Positions 1 to 12,628 of a DNA stretch of 64,000 nt are shown here, piece by piece. Source of the stretch: Chytridium lagenaria (lineage: Eukaryota; Chytridiomycota; Chytridiomycetes; Chytridiales; Chytridiaceae). The stretch covers positions 186,001 to 250,000 of the forward strand of contig JAHLKC010000024.1 of the NCBI GenBank assembly GCA_025449115.1, in the 5' to 3' direction. Position 1 is the stretch's first letter. The number at the start of each line of letters is the position of its first letter. A program made the translations under genes and the position numbers. Below the pieces are notes generated by a model. The model saw only the letters and a program-made list of their open reading frames with translations, was not told where the DNA came from and made no database searches.

Positions 1-47
1 ATCATCATCAGCATCATCATCATCATCAGCATCAGCATCAGCATCAG
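1..47. repeat. ATC/AGC trinucleotide microsatellite
   Basis: The first 47 bases are a run of ATC triplets with interspersed AGC, directly visible. They lie upstream of the pyruvate carboxylase start, so they belong to its promoter or 5' leader. No function can be assigned. Confidence 0.9.
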
Positions 48-175
48 CCCTCTCGAGTCTCGATCCTCTCTGTTTGCATCATCCTTTGGAACAAGCACCT
101 TGTCTCTTGGATAACGTTATTCTTATATCCATCCACCTTTCACATCTTCATTCTATCCATCCATACATACATACC

Positions 176-3100
176 ATGACGGTGGACCTGGACCTTGACG
201 GTGCTGCAGAGACCACCGCGGGAAAGGCCATTCTTGTGGCCAACCGCGGTGAGATTGCCATCAGAGTCATGCGCGCTGGCTTTGAGCTCGGCATGAAGAC
301 CATCTCCATCTACTCTCATGAGGGTGAGCTCCATGTTCTCTTTCTATCTTTTCTTGCTTGCTTGCTTGCTTGTCGCATTATTCTAATATTTACTTTCCGA
401 CCCACTCCCCCGTTCTCTAGATCGCTTATCCATGCACAGATACAAGGCGGACGAGTCATTCCAAATTGGTGCTCAAGGGCAGTACTCTCCTGTTCAAGCG
501 TACCTCGCTATTGATGAGATTGTGGCCATTGCAAAGAGGAGGGTGTTTCTTGCATTCATCCGGGTTACGGGTTTTTATCTGAGAACCCTCAGTTTGCTAG
601 ACAGGTACACTTTTAGTCAAGGCCATTGTTTTGTTTTCCAGGGCTTGAAACGCGTAGCGAATTATGCTAAGCAGATGATCCTACTGACAAGGATCCATGT
701 GTTTCTCTCGTTATTACAATGAATACAGGTGGATCGCACTGTTTGCGATCAAGCTGTTTTGGCCTTTTTTGTTCATCCCTTTTTACGAGCATGCATACTC
801 ACCCCCCATATTTCCTTTTTTTTTATATAAAGGTCGAGGCTGCAGGCATCGCATTTGTTGGCCCACCCCCTTCCGTCATTGATGCATGCGGTGACAAGAC
901 TCGGGCACGTTCCCTCGCCATTGCAGCCGGTGTCCCTGTCGTTCCCGGCAGTGACGGCCCCGTTCAAACCGTTAAAGAGGCCGTCGCCTTTGTCCAAGCG
1001 CACGGCCTCCCCGTCATCATCAAAGCTGCCAATGGTGGTGGTGGTCGCGGCATGCGAGTTGTCCGGGACCACGCCTCCCTCCGCTACTCTACGATCGTGC
1101 CAAGTCAGAGTCCCTTGCAGCGTTTGGTGACGATACCATGTTTATTGAAAAATTGGTGGAAAAACCTAGACATATTGAGGTCCAGCTGTTGGCGGATCAT
1201 TATGGCAATGTGGTGCATTTGTTTGAAAGGGATTGCTCGGTGCAGAGGAGGCATCAAAAGGTGGTGGAGATGGGACCCGCGAATTTACCGGATAATGTTA
1301 GGCAGAAGATTTTGGGGGACGCTATCAAGTTGGCGACTAAAGTTGGATATAGGAACGCTGGAACTGCTGAATTTTTGGTTGACCAACACAACAACCACTA
1401 CTTTATTGAGATCAACCCCAGGTTAGTCCTCTTTTTTGTTTTTTTCGTGCCTTTCTTTTTTTTTGTGCGTCGTCCCGTCGCTTCTACCCTCTGTGTATAC
1501 CTAATTTAATCATTCCTAAATCATTACTTTCGTGACCGTTTTTCGCACAATTAACTTCCAAATTTAAAAAATTAGAATTCAAGTCGAGCACTGCGTCACT
1601 GAAGAGATCACGGGCATTGACATTGTCTCTGCCCAGATCCAAATCGCGCTCGGCGCTTCCCTCGCCTCCCTCGGTCTCGACCAATCCACCATTACCCTCC
1701 GCGGCACTGCCATTCAATGCCGTATCACTGCCGAAGATCCCAGCCTCCAATTCCGCCCCGACACTGGCCGTATCGAACAGTACCGTACTCCTGGTGGTCC
1801 CGGTGTCCGTCTTGACGGTGGGCCCGCATACACTGGCGCAATCATCACTCCTCACTACGACTCCCTCCTCGTGAAATGTATTTGCACAGGACACGATTTC
1901 CAAGCTGCGCGTCGAAAGATGCTTCGCGCGCTCGCCGAGTTCCGTGTGAGGGGTGTCAAGAACAATGTGTCGTGGCTGATTAAACTTTTGCATCATCCTG
2001 TTGTCGCCAAGGGCGAGGAAGCGATTTGGACAACGTTTATTGATGATACTGCGGAATTGTTTGAAGGGTTTGAGAGGGACCGGAATCGTGGACAGAGGAT
2101 GTTGAGGTGGTTGGGTGATGTGGCTATTAATGGGCCGAGGATTGTTGGACAGAGTGGGGTGCCAGCTTTAGATGCTGTGGTGCCTGTGCCTAAAGGAGTG
2201 GCTGGGTTTTTGTCGGCAGATGATGCAGAGGTGCCTTGCAAGACGGGGTGGAGAAAGGTGTTGTTGGATGAAGGACCAGAGGCTTTTGCGAAGGCGGTTA
2301 GGAAGCATCCTACAGTGTTGATTACTGACACCACTTGGTAAGTTTACTTTTTTATTTATTTTTTGAAAATCTACTTTGCATTTTGCGTTCGCCTGCTTCT
2401 TTTATTCTGTTTTGCGTTTTTCGTTATGTGGCACCCTACCTAACACGAGAATTTCTTGGATACCAGGCGTGACGCCCATCAATCCCTCCTTGCTACTCGC
2501 GTCCGCACCCTTGACATGTCACGTATCGCTCCATTGACGTCCCACGTCCTCAAAAACGCCTTCTCCATCGAATGCTGGGGTGGCGCCACCTTTGACGTCT
2601 CCCTCCGTTTCCTCCATGAATGCCCTTGGGACCGTCTTGCAACTCTCCGCGCTCTCGTTCCCAACTTCCCTTCCAGATGCTCCTGCGAGGGGCCAATGGT
2701 GTCGGGTACACGGCTTACCCCGATAACGTTGTGAAAGCGTTTGTCCGTAAAGCAAGGGAGTGTGGAGTTGATGTGTTTAGGGTGTTTGATTCGTTGAATT
2801 ATGGCGAGAATTTGGCGATTGGTGTTGAGGCTGTTAGGGAGGCTGGAGGAGTTTGTGAAGGCGCTGTGAGTTATACGGGGGATGTGGGGGATGAGAAGAG
2901 AGAGAGATATGGAGTTGATTATTATTTGGATGTGGTGGATATGTTGGTGAAGGCTGGTATCCATGTTTTGGGAATCAAGGTGCGTGATAGCTTTCTTGTT
3001 AATTCAGTCGACGTTGCCACCTCTACTCTTCTTTTTGGTTTTTTCTTGCTTACGTCGTCTAATCATGTGGCATTTCTTTACTGCAGGATATGGCTGGACT

Positions 3101-4882
3101 CCTGAAACCGAAAGCAGCAAGCATCCTTGTGCGTGCCATCCGTTCCCGACACCCCGACCTCGTCATCCACCTCCACACCCACGACACCGCCGGTACTGGC
3201 GTCGCCACCTATCTCGCTGCCGTTGAAGCTGGTGCTGACGTTGTCGATGTTGCGGTTGACAGTAAGTCACCCGATTCCATGCACCCCACTAATTTTTCTC
3301 AAGGCATGTCTGGTACCACCTCCCAACCCTCTATGGGTGCGTTCCTTGCGAGCGTTGGGGCTGATGAGGGAATGATTCAAGGTGCAAGGGCGCTTTCGAC
3401 GTACTGGGCGCAGACGAGATTGGTTTATTCTGGGTTTGAGGCTGGGTTGTTGAGTTGTGATGCTAGTGTGTATGATCATGAGATGCCGGGAGGGCAGTAC
3501 ACGAATTTGCAGTTTCAGGCGAGGCAGTTGGGTTTGGGAGATTCTTGGGAGGGTGAGTCTTATTTTGTTTTATTTCCAATTTATTTTTTTTTTCTTTTTT
3601 CGAAATCATGGCCTAATTGTTTTTTTAAAAAATCCAGCCATTAAAATCGCCTATGCCCAAGCCAACCGTCTTTGCGGTGATATCACCAAAGTGGACGCCT
3701 TCATCTAAGGTTGTTGGAGATCTTGCGCAGTTTATGGTGGCGCAAAAGTTGACCGAACAGGATGTGCTTGAACGTGCTGAGACGTTGTCGTTCCCGAGCT
3801 CGGTTGTGGAGTACCTTCAGGGATTGTTGGGGATGCCACCATATGGATTCTTGGAACCGTTTAGGAGTAGGGTGTTGAATGCAAGAGGGTTGAAGGCTGT
3901 TGAGGGGAGGTGAGTCATATTATTTTTTTTTGTTTGTTTGTTTCTTTGGTTGAAGATGCAAAAACGTTGCAAAAAGTATTTTTTTATTTATGCATGTTTT
4001 GCGTAGTAACAATGTTTTGTTTCTCTTAATAGACCTGGAAAGGACATGCCCGCTCTTAACCTCGACGAACTCAAAGCCTCCCTTGAGGAAAAGTTTTGGT
4101 CGCGGAAAAATCCGCGAAGAAGATGTACGCTCTTTTATTTCATCCCATCACTTTTATCCTCATACTCTTTCCAGGTTCTCAGCGCCGCCATGTACCCGAA
4201 AGTCTTTGACGAATACTATGAGCACCGATTGATTTACGGAGATTTGTCGAAACTCCCCACGCAGTACCTCTTGAGACCTTTTGAAAGTTGGCGAAGAGTT
4301 TACGTTTGATCTTGAGACGGGGAAGACGCTTATTGTGCAGTTGCAGGCTGTTGGGCCTGTTAATGAGGCGAATGGGAGGAGGGATGTTTATTTTGTGCTT
4401 AATGGGGAGGCGAGAGTTGTAGATGGTGAGTTTTAGCCTTTTTTTTTTTTTTTTTTTTTTTTTGGTCCTTGTCTGCTTGAACACGGTCTCTCTTGTCGTG
4501 TTGTTTGGCGATTGGTGCACGGTATTTTGACTTATTTGAATTCTTTTAGTTGAGGACCGTGCTTTCAAGTCTAGCGCAAAGGGGGCTGTCGCGTCCCGTC
4601 CTAAAGCCAGCACCAACGTTAAAGGTGAAGTTGGAGCCCCGATGTCTGGAACCATTGTTGAGGTTCGTGCGAAAGAGGGAGCGACGGTCAAGGCTGGAGA
4701 TCCCATTGTTATCATGAGCGCCATGAGTGAGTTCCTCATTTTATTATTTTTATATATGCTGATCTACTTTTGTAGAAATGGAGACGGTTGTTACGGCTCC
4801 TATTGCTGGCGTTGTCAAGGTTGCGGCGGTTAAGGAGGGGGATTCGTTGACGGCTGGTGATTTGATTGCGAAGATTGAGTAG
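176..4882 (+). CDS. PYC1: Pyruvate carboxylase, 12 exons, several frame slips
   Basis: Biotin enzyme that carboxylates pyruvate to oxaloacetate (anaplerosis, gluconeogenesis). Exons inferred from GT-AG sites: 176-323, 421-604, 833-1421, 1576-2337, 2467-2979, 3087-3261, 3304-3552, 3638-3909, 4033-4124, 4175-4425, 4550-4726, 4776-4882. Domain order is biotin carboxylase (N-terminal [30 protein letters not shown] loop near 1035, RIQVEH near 1576), carboxyltransferase ([10 protein letters not shown] near 2685, HLHTHDTAG near 3170), then the biotinyl domain with SAMKMET. About 1180 residues, the usual length. No mitochondrial presequence is seen, as in other fungi. Single-base slips interrupt the conserved frame near 539, 1090 and 2668 (base missing) and near 3692, 4097 and 4281 (extra base). 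Since both sides stay conserved, sequence error is likelier than a pseudogene. The biotin-lysine codon is split by the last intron. Confidence 0.95.
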
Positions 4883-5990
4883 ATGATTTCATTCTTTTTT
4901 TTTTTTCTTTTTTCTTTTTTTTTTTGGCGCGTCTCTTTTGTTGTTGTCTGTTACTTTTCAACGCGGTGCAGATCTTTACTCCCTTTTTTCAGTGACATGC
5001 GTGCGATTCTATCCTTTTTTTTTTTTTTTTTTACCACCCCTCATGCCCTTTCTATTTTTTTTTTTCTCTCGTTTTTTGGTAAAAAACCCATTTGATGTGT
5101 TTGTTTTTTTTTTTTTTTACGTACATACATACATTGTTTTCTGTGATTTGTGGAGTGGTAGATTATACTGCTGCAAGTACGTCTCAAAGAGTTGCTTTAG
5201 AATGTGGTGATGCGATTTCAAATGAAGATGTGGCGACATGGGTCGCTGTGAACATTATTTCATTGTGTTATCTGATACTCGTGGAAATGGGAACATCCAT
5301 CTTTAGCCAATATATTCAAGCCGTTAGATGCACCCAAACGTTTTTTCCCGCGAATGTAACGTCAGTGACGCTCTGGTATAGCATCAGAGGGGAAGGAGAT
5401 TAGGGATGGGGAACGGCGAGGCTGAGATGGTGATTAACGATATCTTTCGTGTCAGAAAGACATGTATAGATTGAACCCTTTAAAGGCCACGAGTTGTATT
5501 TTTTATGGTGTTTGTGTCGAAAAAGGAAAGGTGTGTCGTGTTTCTAATTCGATGAGCAACCTTTATAAGGAATGTTGAAATTGCTGGTTTCGCGACATTG
5601 TTAAAAAGACCTCGTTTCGTGAAAATCATAACGCGTCGACGTGCCGTTGACCTTTTTTTATATTAATGTTACCGGAATGAATTACAGCACTTTGTAAATG
5701 TTAAATTGGTTTCAACTTGAATAAAATGGGATATGTGATATTTAAAAAGTGATATTTTGACGTGTTTGATGTCAAAGACACAAAAGGTTCAAATGCAATG
5801 CTTGTGGCGGAACTGGGCTGTGGAGTGTGCACAACGACATTTTTGAACACTGCACACCTCTCCATGAATTCCATCATTGGGAACAGCACATAAGAACAAG
5901 AAGAGCAAGTCATTCCATAACCTCCCTCAGTATCAGCACCACAGAGCATTCCAATCTTCCTTAGTAACAGCATCACAGAGCATTCCAGCA
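4883..5990. other. T-rich 3' flank and intergenic region
   Basis: Roughly the first 240 bases after the pyruvate carboxylase stop are dominated by T runs of 8-18 bases, as expected of a 3' UTR or terminator region. From about 5130 to 5990 the composition is mixed. Short open frames exist on both strands but lack codon bias or recognisable motifs. No gene is supported here. Confidence 0.6.
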
Positions 5991-6935
5991 ATGACAGGTC
6001 CAGAAGAACTTCCACCCCCATACTACACCGCCTACCCCACCACCACCTCACCTCATCCTCATCCACCACCCTCACCCAAATTCCGTCAACCCATCCACTC
6101 TCACACCACCTCTACGTCGGCACCCAAGGCTACGTCTACTGTTTCCACAAAACAAACGGTAACCAAAAAAAAAAAAAAAAAACCGCTCCCCGTCCCTCCC
6201 TTCTAAACCCCCCTCTCAGGCTCATTACTCTGGCGAGCCCCTCTCACAGGGACCGGTTTCAATCCAGTCCTGGATCATCCCTCAACCCCATCTCTCCCGT
6301 CTCCTCGTCGGATCCGGTGTGAACCTCCGAAGCATCTCAGCGACCAACGGCACCCACATCTACGAAAACCCATTGACAGGGATGGGGTACGGTCAAGTTG
6401 TTATGGCAGATGCTCCGGGTGCCGCGTATACCCGTGGAATCTTGGGATCACGGTTACAGCCAACGAAACCTCGGTATGGTGTATCGAAAGACGATGTGGT
6501 GTTTGTGTGTAATGGGTGTAGGGTGAAGGCGGTGAGGATCTCGGATGGGAAGGATTTGTGGGATTTTGAACCTGGGTTTATGAAGAGAGGGAATGTGGGG
6601 GATATGCTTGTGGATGGGGATATGTTTGTATGTCACGTCTGTTGGGAAGATTTATGCGATTGATGTGTATTCCGGGAAAAAGGTACAGTTTCCTTTATTT
6701 CAAAAGAAAAAACAAACTGGTGTTTTGGGGGATGTAGATAGTAACTGGTTTGGTGTAGGTGTGGAGTGCTGTTACCCAGGAATGGTCTTATACAACGTTG
6801 GCCACAATGGAGTCTGGGAACGACCCCAGCCATTTTCCAATGAAGAGAAGCGCCTTTTCTTTATGCCTTGATCTCAACGCTCTTCCTTCATATTTTCTTA
6901 TCACCTGTAAAACGTTTCGGTTACCGTCTTGTTGA
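5991..6935 (+). CDS. PQQ-type beta-propeller protein (short)
   Basis: Not recognised as a named gene. The translation shows quinoprotein-like beta-propeller blades: LYVGTQGYVYCFHKTNG, then after an intron (about 6157-6219) SLLWRAPLTG; later the blades VRISDGKDLWDF and YVTSVGKIYAIDVYSGKKV. A second intron begins near 6682 and probably ends near 6759. The last exon starts at VWSAVTQEW and stops at 6935. ATG 5991 gives a Pro/Tyr/His-rich N-terminus, but it is one frame away from the first blade, so either a slip lies near 6090 or the start is elsewhere. Further slips lie near 6265 and 6627. About 250 residues is only part of a full propeller. Function unknown; related domains occur in dehydrogenases and in BamB-like scaffolds. 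Confidence 0.55.
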
Positions 6936-8140
6936 ATATGTACACTTTTATTTTGCAAAAGAAAAAATATTGTTTAATCGTCTCTAACGATGTCAACGTT
7001 GACCCTACACACAGACCTTTGCTTTCATAGCCCTCACCTAAACAGTTGCGTTCAACAAAGCCGACAAAATCATTCATTAGATCCTCACGCATAACATCGT
7101 TCCACGAAAAAACAAAACAAAAAAAAAAGCGAACGTGTTGAACTTCTTGTTACTTGTTCTAAAAGTGATGTGTTATGAACCAACCATAAGCTAGCCCTAC
7201 CACCATCTCATAAATAAACTATATTCTTCAGCAATTCTTAATAATCCATCTGCAACCTGATTTTCAGCCCCAAACAGTTCATTAAAAATCCTTCGTTTCA
7301 TAAGCACAAACCCCATCATCCCTAGGGTCTCCCAGGTGGTCGAATCAAAAATTTGAATGATAGAGGGGGTTTATGTTTCATGACAAAAAAATAAAAAATC
7401 ACGAAGAACAACAAGAACACTGCATATTACTACTATACTAATGAGGGCTTTATTTTTCATCTAAAAAACATCAAAAAGAAAAAAAAAGAAAACACCAGAC
7501 CCGATTATAAAAAAAAAAAAGCAACCCATAAAGAAACCTACAACGAAACGTCCAAAGAAAAACCAGCCAAAAAACATAATAAACAAACGACAGAAAGAGG
7601 AGGTGGGGGTTCATCAAATAAAGAAAGAGCGAAAGAAAGAAAGCGCGCAAAAGGCGGTATGAAACGGGACATCATCAACGAGAACTTGAATCCCCACGCA
7701 ACTCGCAGCGCAAAACGGAACTGGAAAATAAAATAAAAAACACAAACAGAATGAGGCCGAATAACACAAAAACGCTAACTTTTTAACAGAAAAAAAATGG
7801 GACAGACAGCGGCGGGAAAAAAGGAGGATCGTGCATGAACGCATTCACAAAGCCGAAGGGGGATATCAAACGAGTGAAAGGGAAAGGATGGTTTACATTT
7901 ATAGGGGATAGATGAGGAATGAGGGGAGATTTCCATGAAAGTCTATGAGGTGCTTGCTGCTCTACCAAAAAACACCAAAAATGAACGGGAAAGGAAAAAA
8001 AAAAAAAAAGACGAAACCCCACTGCAAAAAGAACGTCCACCAAAAAAAAAATACCGACACTAATAAGTAAAAAGGGGGGGAGGAGGAGAGAAAAACAAAG
8101 AGGAGGAGGAGGGGGAAGGGTACTACTGAATAATATAAGT
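6936..8140. other. Intergenic, A-rich on the + strand
   Basis: Between the convergent propeller gene and the Crz1-like gene. The + strand is rich in A runs from about 7090 to 8110, which are T runs in the transcript sense of the minus-strand gene, so much of this may be its long 3' UTR. Short minus-strand open frames at 7614-7844 and 7783-8181 encode F/L/P-rich low-complexity sequence and are not credible genes. Confidence 0.5.
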
Positions 8141-9132
8141 CTAAAATAATACTGTAGATGACGCGACGCCGAATCTTGCATCTCCTAGCGGGATCTGCAC
8201 GGGGTGAGAGAGAGAGGGAGTTTGAGGTGCGGGGGTAGCGGAGACGGAGGAGGCGGGTGAGGCATCACTGGAGCCCCCGTTAGAGCTAGGGCAATCGTCC
8301 ACCTTATTATGTCTGGGAAAAAAAAAGATTGTTTAGAAACCAAAAAAGACAATTAAAAATTAAAAATGATAGTCACCTCCTCAACGCATCACTCCTCCCA
8401 AACCCTTTCCCACACCCTCCACAAACATAAGGCCGATCATCCGTATGCAACCTCATATGTCTCTTCAAATCATGATTCCGTCTAAACGCCAAACTACAAT
8501 ACGCGCATCCAAACGGTTTATCCGGTGTATGCGTCTTCAAATGACTCTTCAAATTATGCAACCTCGAAAATGTTTTAGCGCACCCCTCATGCGGGCAAGC
8601 ATGGGACGCAGGCGCTCCACCACCGCTAGAAAGATTCGGTACATCGTCGTCCGAATCAGAGTCGGAATCGTGCTTAACGGGTGGGTTCATCATGAGCATG
8701 TTGGAAGTTGGGAGGAGAGTTTTACGGGGGAGGAAGGGACGAGAGGGGTGGATTGTTTGCGGGGTTGTTGGGAGGTGGGGAGAATGAGTTCAAAAGCGGC
8801 GTTGATGACTTCACCACCTTTGGAAGAATTTGCAGAGGTTTGAGGGGGTTGCTTTTCGTTGCCGTTGGAGACGCGTCGTTTCAGGGTGGATTTCAGGGTT
8901 GCGAGAGCGGATTCGATAGCTTTGGAAATGTTGGCGGCGGTTGGGGGGGACGGGGACGTTGCTGTTGTTGCGGGGTTGGAGCTGGGGTGGGTTGCTGGGG
9001 TGGTTGCTGCTGGCCTGCTGCTGGAATGCTTGAGCATGCTGGTGCTGTTGCTGCAACGTAGACATCATTTGAGATTCCGCGAGATGAGGTTCAATTTTGA
9101 CGGAACCCGATTGAAGGGTCTGCTGCTGTTGC

Positions 9133-9164
<32 letters not shown>

Positions 9165-11096
9165 TATGTACCACAAATTGTTCTGCATATCCATCATCCC
9201 ATTGGCATTCGGCACAGCGGCCGACACGGACGATGACGACGAGACACCCTCATAATACCCATTCTGAGCAGTAGGGAAGGCATGCTGCTGCTGTTTTAAC
9301 TGCTGTTCAATCTGCTGCTGCTGCATCAACAACAACTGCACATGTGCAAGATGTTTCCTGATTCTGCTGCTGTTTCAACAAAAGCTGGAGTTGAAGTTGC
9401 ACCAGTTGGTCTTGCTGTTGTTTAAGCACAGTCTCAGAGACGAAGTCGTTTTGAACGCCTTGCATCATGTGTGACGGCGTGGACTGGGGTTGATGGTGTT
9501 GGTGTTGATGCTGGTGGTGCTGAACCTGCTGCTGCTGTTGTTGCTGCTGCTGCTGCTGGAAAGCAAGGTTCCGTGCCTGCGCTTGGGCTTTAGCGAGAGC
9601 GAGGGCCCGGGCTTTGGCCTTGGCTTGAGAAAGCGCGTCCACAGAGGATTCGGCGGCAGGTACGGATGTGGGTACAATGGGAGTTTGTTGCTGCTGCTGC
9701 TGTTGCATCTGCTGCATCTGCTGGTATTGGAAAAGCTGCTGTTGCAAAGCAGAGGTCTGCATGTTGTTGTTGCCCATCATCATCATCTGTTTGAAAAGGT
9801 TAAGCGTTAGATCGAGGTAAGCAGAAAAACAAGAGATTAAAAAAAGCGCTTTATGGGAAAGTTTGTAAACAAAAAAAGATTGTAGTGAAGTATTCAACAT
9901 AGAAAATTATTGAAACACAAAATACCTGATTCTGTTGGTTTTGCTGAAATACCGCAAGGTTCAAAGCATCAGCAGGGGACGACGACATATTCTGCGAGGT
10001 CATAGTCATTGCACTAGTCCCATGCATGCGGTGCACAAACTGCTGATGATCATTCCCAACAACCTGAGAAGATGTAGCACCGTCCAAAGTCTGAATAGAG
10101 CCCATCATGCTTCCACTTATGTGAATGGGCTGGGAGGCGGGTGAGGCCGTGGACGAGACGCTGGATGGCGTGCCAACAGAGGAGCCTGGGGGAGGTGGCG
10201 AGACGACACCGTGGGATGGGAACCCAATCATTCTGGGGGTGCTGGTAGTATGTCCAGAGGGTTGATGTTGGTGGTGAACAAGGGGCATGTGGATGAACCT
10301 TCCATTGGTAGATTTGCAGTCGTCCGAACCACCCAGGACCGATTCAGCGTATCCGGAATCGGAGGGTGCACTACATGATCCAGTCAGACCTCCATTAAAT
10401 GACTCGGCGTAGCCGGAATCAGACGGGGCAGGAGTGATCCATGGATGGAGGCAGCATCGTCCAAGTCAGGAGAAGGTTTCGCCATCATGTTCATGCTCAA
10501 GTTCATACCGTTCAACGAGGAGAGCCCCATGCTGGTGAGCTGCGGCTGCTGCTGCATCTGAAGAGTGTCAAAGAGCATGGCAGCGTTGGCAGTGGAAGGC
10601 GATGGGGAAGCGTCTGCCATAAGTGAGCCCAAATCCATTCCCGCAAAGATGTCGGTAGAGTGTAACATTGAAGATTCAGGGGAAAGGTGGTTGTGGTGCA
10701 TGATGGGGTGGTGGTGATGCCAATAGAGGATTCAGGGCTGAGAGAGAAACTAGTAGCCTGCTGCATGTATGCCTGCTGCTGCTCCATCAGTGACTTGTTG
10801 CTCTGAAGTTGGTGATAGCCGTCCGATGACATTGAGGGGCTAGGTGAGAGGTGGAGCCAAGCATTTCCAGCAACAGAAGCCATCATGTCCTGCTGAGAAG
10901 CATTGGTTGTTGTCTGATGGTGAATGTGGTGAGGGAGCATATTCATGTTCTGCTGCTGCTGCTGCGGTTGTTGTTGAGGGTGATAATACTGTTGCTGCTG
11001 ATCCATGACCATAAACATGCCACTATCGTCTCCCCCTGTCCCCATCATCCTTCCTTTACCTTTGCAGATGTAGTAGACGGGGTTGGTGATATCCAT
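8141..11096 (-). CDS. Crz1-like C2H2 zinc-finger transcription factor with polyQ
   Basis: Probable DNA-binding regulator. The C-terminal part (8373-8640, continued after an intron at about 8310-8374) has three C2H2 fingers: CPHEGCAKTFSRLHNLKSH, then CAYCSLAFRRNHDLKRH, then CGGCGKGFGRSDALRR ending HNKVDDC. This spacing and sequence resemble the calcineurin-responsive Crz1/Prz1 group. The tail ends at 8141. The long N-terminal part is Gln/Ser/Met-rich, with polyQ near 9120-9165 and 9530-9560, an Ala/Arg-rich AKAKARALALAKAQAQAR stretch, and two copies of DSGYAES at 10340-10420. Another intron lies at about 9788-9926. Single-base slips break the frame near 8720, 8960, 9345, 10435 and 10695; Q-rich codons continue on either side. 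No PxIxIT calcineurin docking motif was located by eye, so the Crz1 label rests on the fingers. Confidence 0.8.
9117..9165 (-). repeat. CAG/CTG repeat encoding polyQ
   Basis: About 16 CTG/TTG triplets on the + strand, read as CAG/CAA glutamine codons on the minus strand inside the Crz1-like gene. Mixed CAG and CAA codons suggest selection on the glutamine run and not only repeat slippage. A second block lies at 9526-9560. Confidence 0.85.
10340..10420 (-). repeat. Duplicated APSDSGYAES peptide motif
   Basis: The coding strand carries Asp-Ser-Gly-Tyr-Ala-Glu-Ser twice, at 10400-10420 and 10340-10360, each preceded by Ala-Pro-Ser. Third-position changes (GGC/GGA, GCC/GCT, GAG/GAA) show that the peptide is conserved between copies while the DNA has drifted. 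Confidence 0.8.
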
Positions 11097-12628
11097 GCTT
11101 TGTTTGCAGTTATTGAATGTCGTTGTTCCCCCCCTTCCTGTCTATAATTCTTTTACGAAAGGGTGGGCCGATAGTTGTCTGAATGTTGCCGTCAATTAAA
11201 TGTATTCCTTTTCCACTGTATAGTGTTGAAAGCTTGGGTGGAGAGATAGGGTGGTAATAATAGTATAGTATAGTTATCCTGTAAGGTGTGATAGGGAATA
11301 GTATGGATGGTGGATGATGGATGATCGATTAGTTCAAGATGGCTTCAATGGAATGACGGACTCGGGTGATCCCTCTCACCTCTCTCCTTTTTTTTTTGGG
11401 GGGAAATCAAGTGAATGTGGAAGTATTGACAGGAAATAGGAAATGTTGGGATTTGTCTTCTTCACCCTTATTTTTTTTTATTTATTTATTATTTTTTTCC
11501 TTTTGGGAAAAGAAAGGGAAATAATTATAGTATGGTGTTATGTTACACAAAACCCAAAAGTACAGAATGGCGCAGAGTATGACAAGAAATATTATTATTA
11601 TTATTAACTAAATAACAAAAGAAGGGACGCGTCGATTTTATTCAATTATTTTTATTTATTTCCATATCTTTCCATCGCGCGCGTACTTTTGTTTTTATAA
11701 ATTTATTATTCAATTTATTGCGCGTAAAAATAAATGAAAAAAATAGTAAAAATGATTATCGAAAACCAGAGTTTACGTTGTAGGAATAAAGGAAAAATGA
11801 AATCATCTATCTATACGTTGATACCGACGTCGATACGGCAAAAGTGCTTCAAGTTGTGAGGGTCCATGCTATGTGTAATTGCATTTGGATAGAGTCAGAT
11901 GGAGGTTAACTGGTGATTACGAGTAGTAGTGAGTAGAGTTACCTATCGCAATCAGCAGTGTAAAATGAATTGGTATTAAAGTACAAACCTTCAACTCCTG
12001 CAGGCATTTATTTATTTCTTCGAGACAAACCTTCGACCGAAAGTTTTGAAAATTGCTTGGGTAGGTATCGCTGCTGCTTTGATTTCAACAACACACCACA
12101 GGAGTGAAGGTCAGTTAAGAATGTAGTGTCTTGCGCAAAGTTAAGGAGAGACATGTATCTTCACAGCCGTTCCATGGGCATCCATATATAACACGCATGG
12201 TATGCATGCCGATGGATGATTGGAGTTTTCCTGAGTTGAAGGGATACCTGACATGCATTTGCATACTTTGACGAGAATCAGAGTCGGACCTCTTGTGAGG
12301 TTTATCGCGAATTGCAGGAGTGATTACTTCGAGAACAGCAAAGCATGTCTGTCTCTGCAGAGTAGAAGAGAAACCATCCTAATAGTATTGCCGCCTAAAA
12401 CATGCTATCACTTACCACTACAACAAGCCATGCATATGAACTTTGCATCGTACCTACCGTTTCAGACTACTTTACCCTTTTCTTCATTGGAGTTTTCATT
12501 CATTTACTATTCCTCTCTCATTCGCCACATCTCCATTACCACCTCAAATGCAACAACGAACTAACCAAACAGGCCATCTTTTGAATAAAAAGGCCAGCAC
12601 TTTTACTCGCCCAAAAAAAGCTAGGTCA
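11097..12628. other. Divergent intergenic region, AT-rich
   Basis: Lies between the divergent Crz1-like and Bro1 genes, so it contains both promoters. There is a G-rich patch near 11397 and AT-rich sequence with ATT repeats near 11590-11760. A TATA-like string (catatataaca) lies at 12181-12191, about 440 bases upstream of the Bro1 start. Short open frames such as 12253-12564 show no codon bias. No gene supported. Confidence 0.5.

Noticed and set aside
176..4882. Pyruvate carboxylase as a pseudogene
   Set aside because: All splice sites, catalytic motifs and the biotin site are intact. The breaks are single-base, mostly next to homopolymers, and similar breaks occur in many other essential genes of the window.
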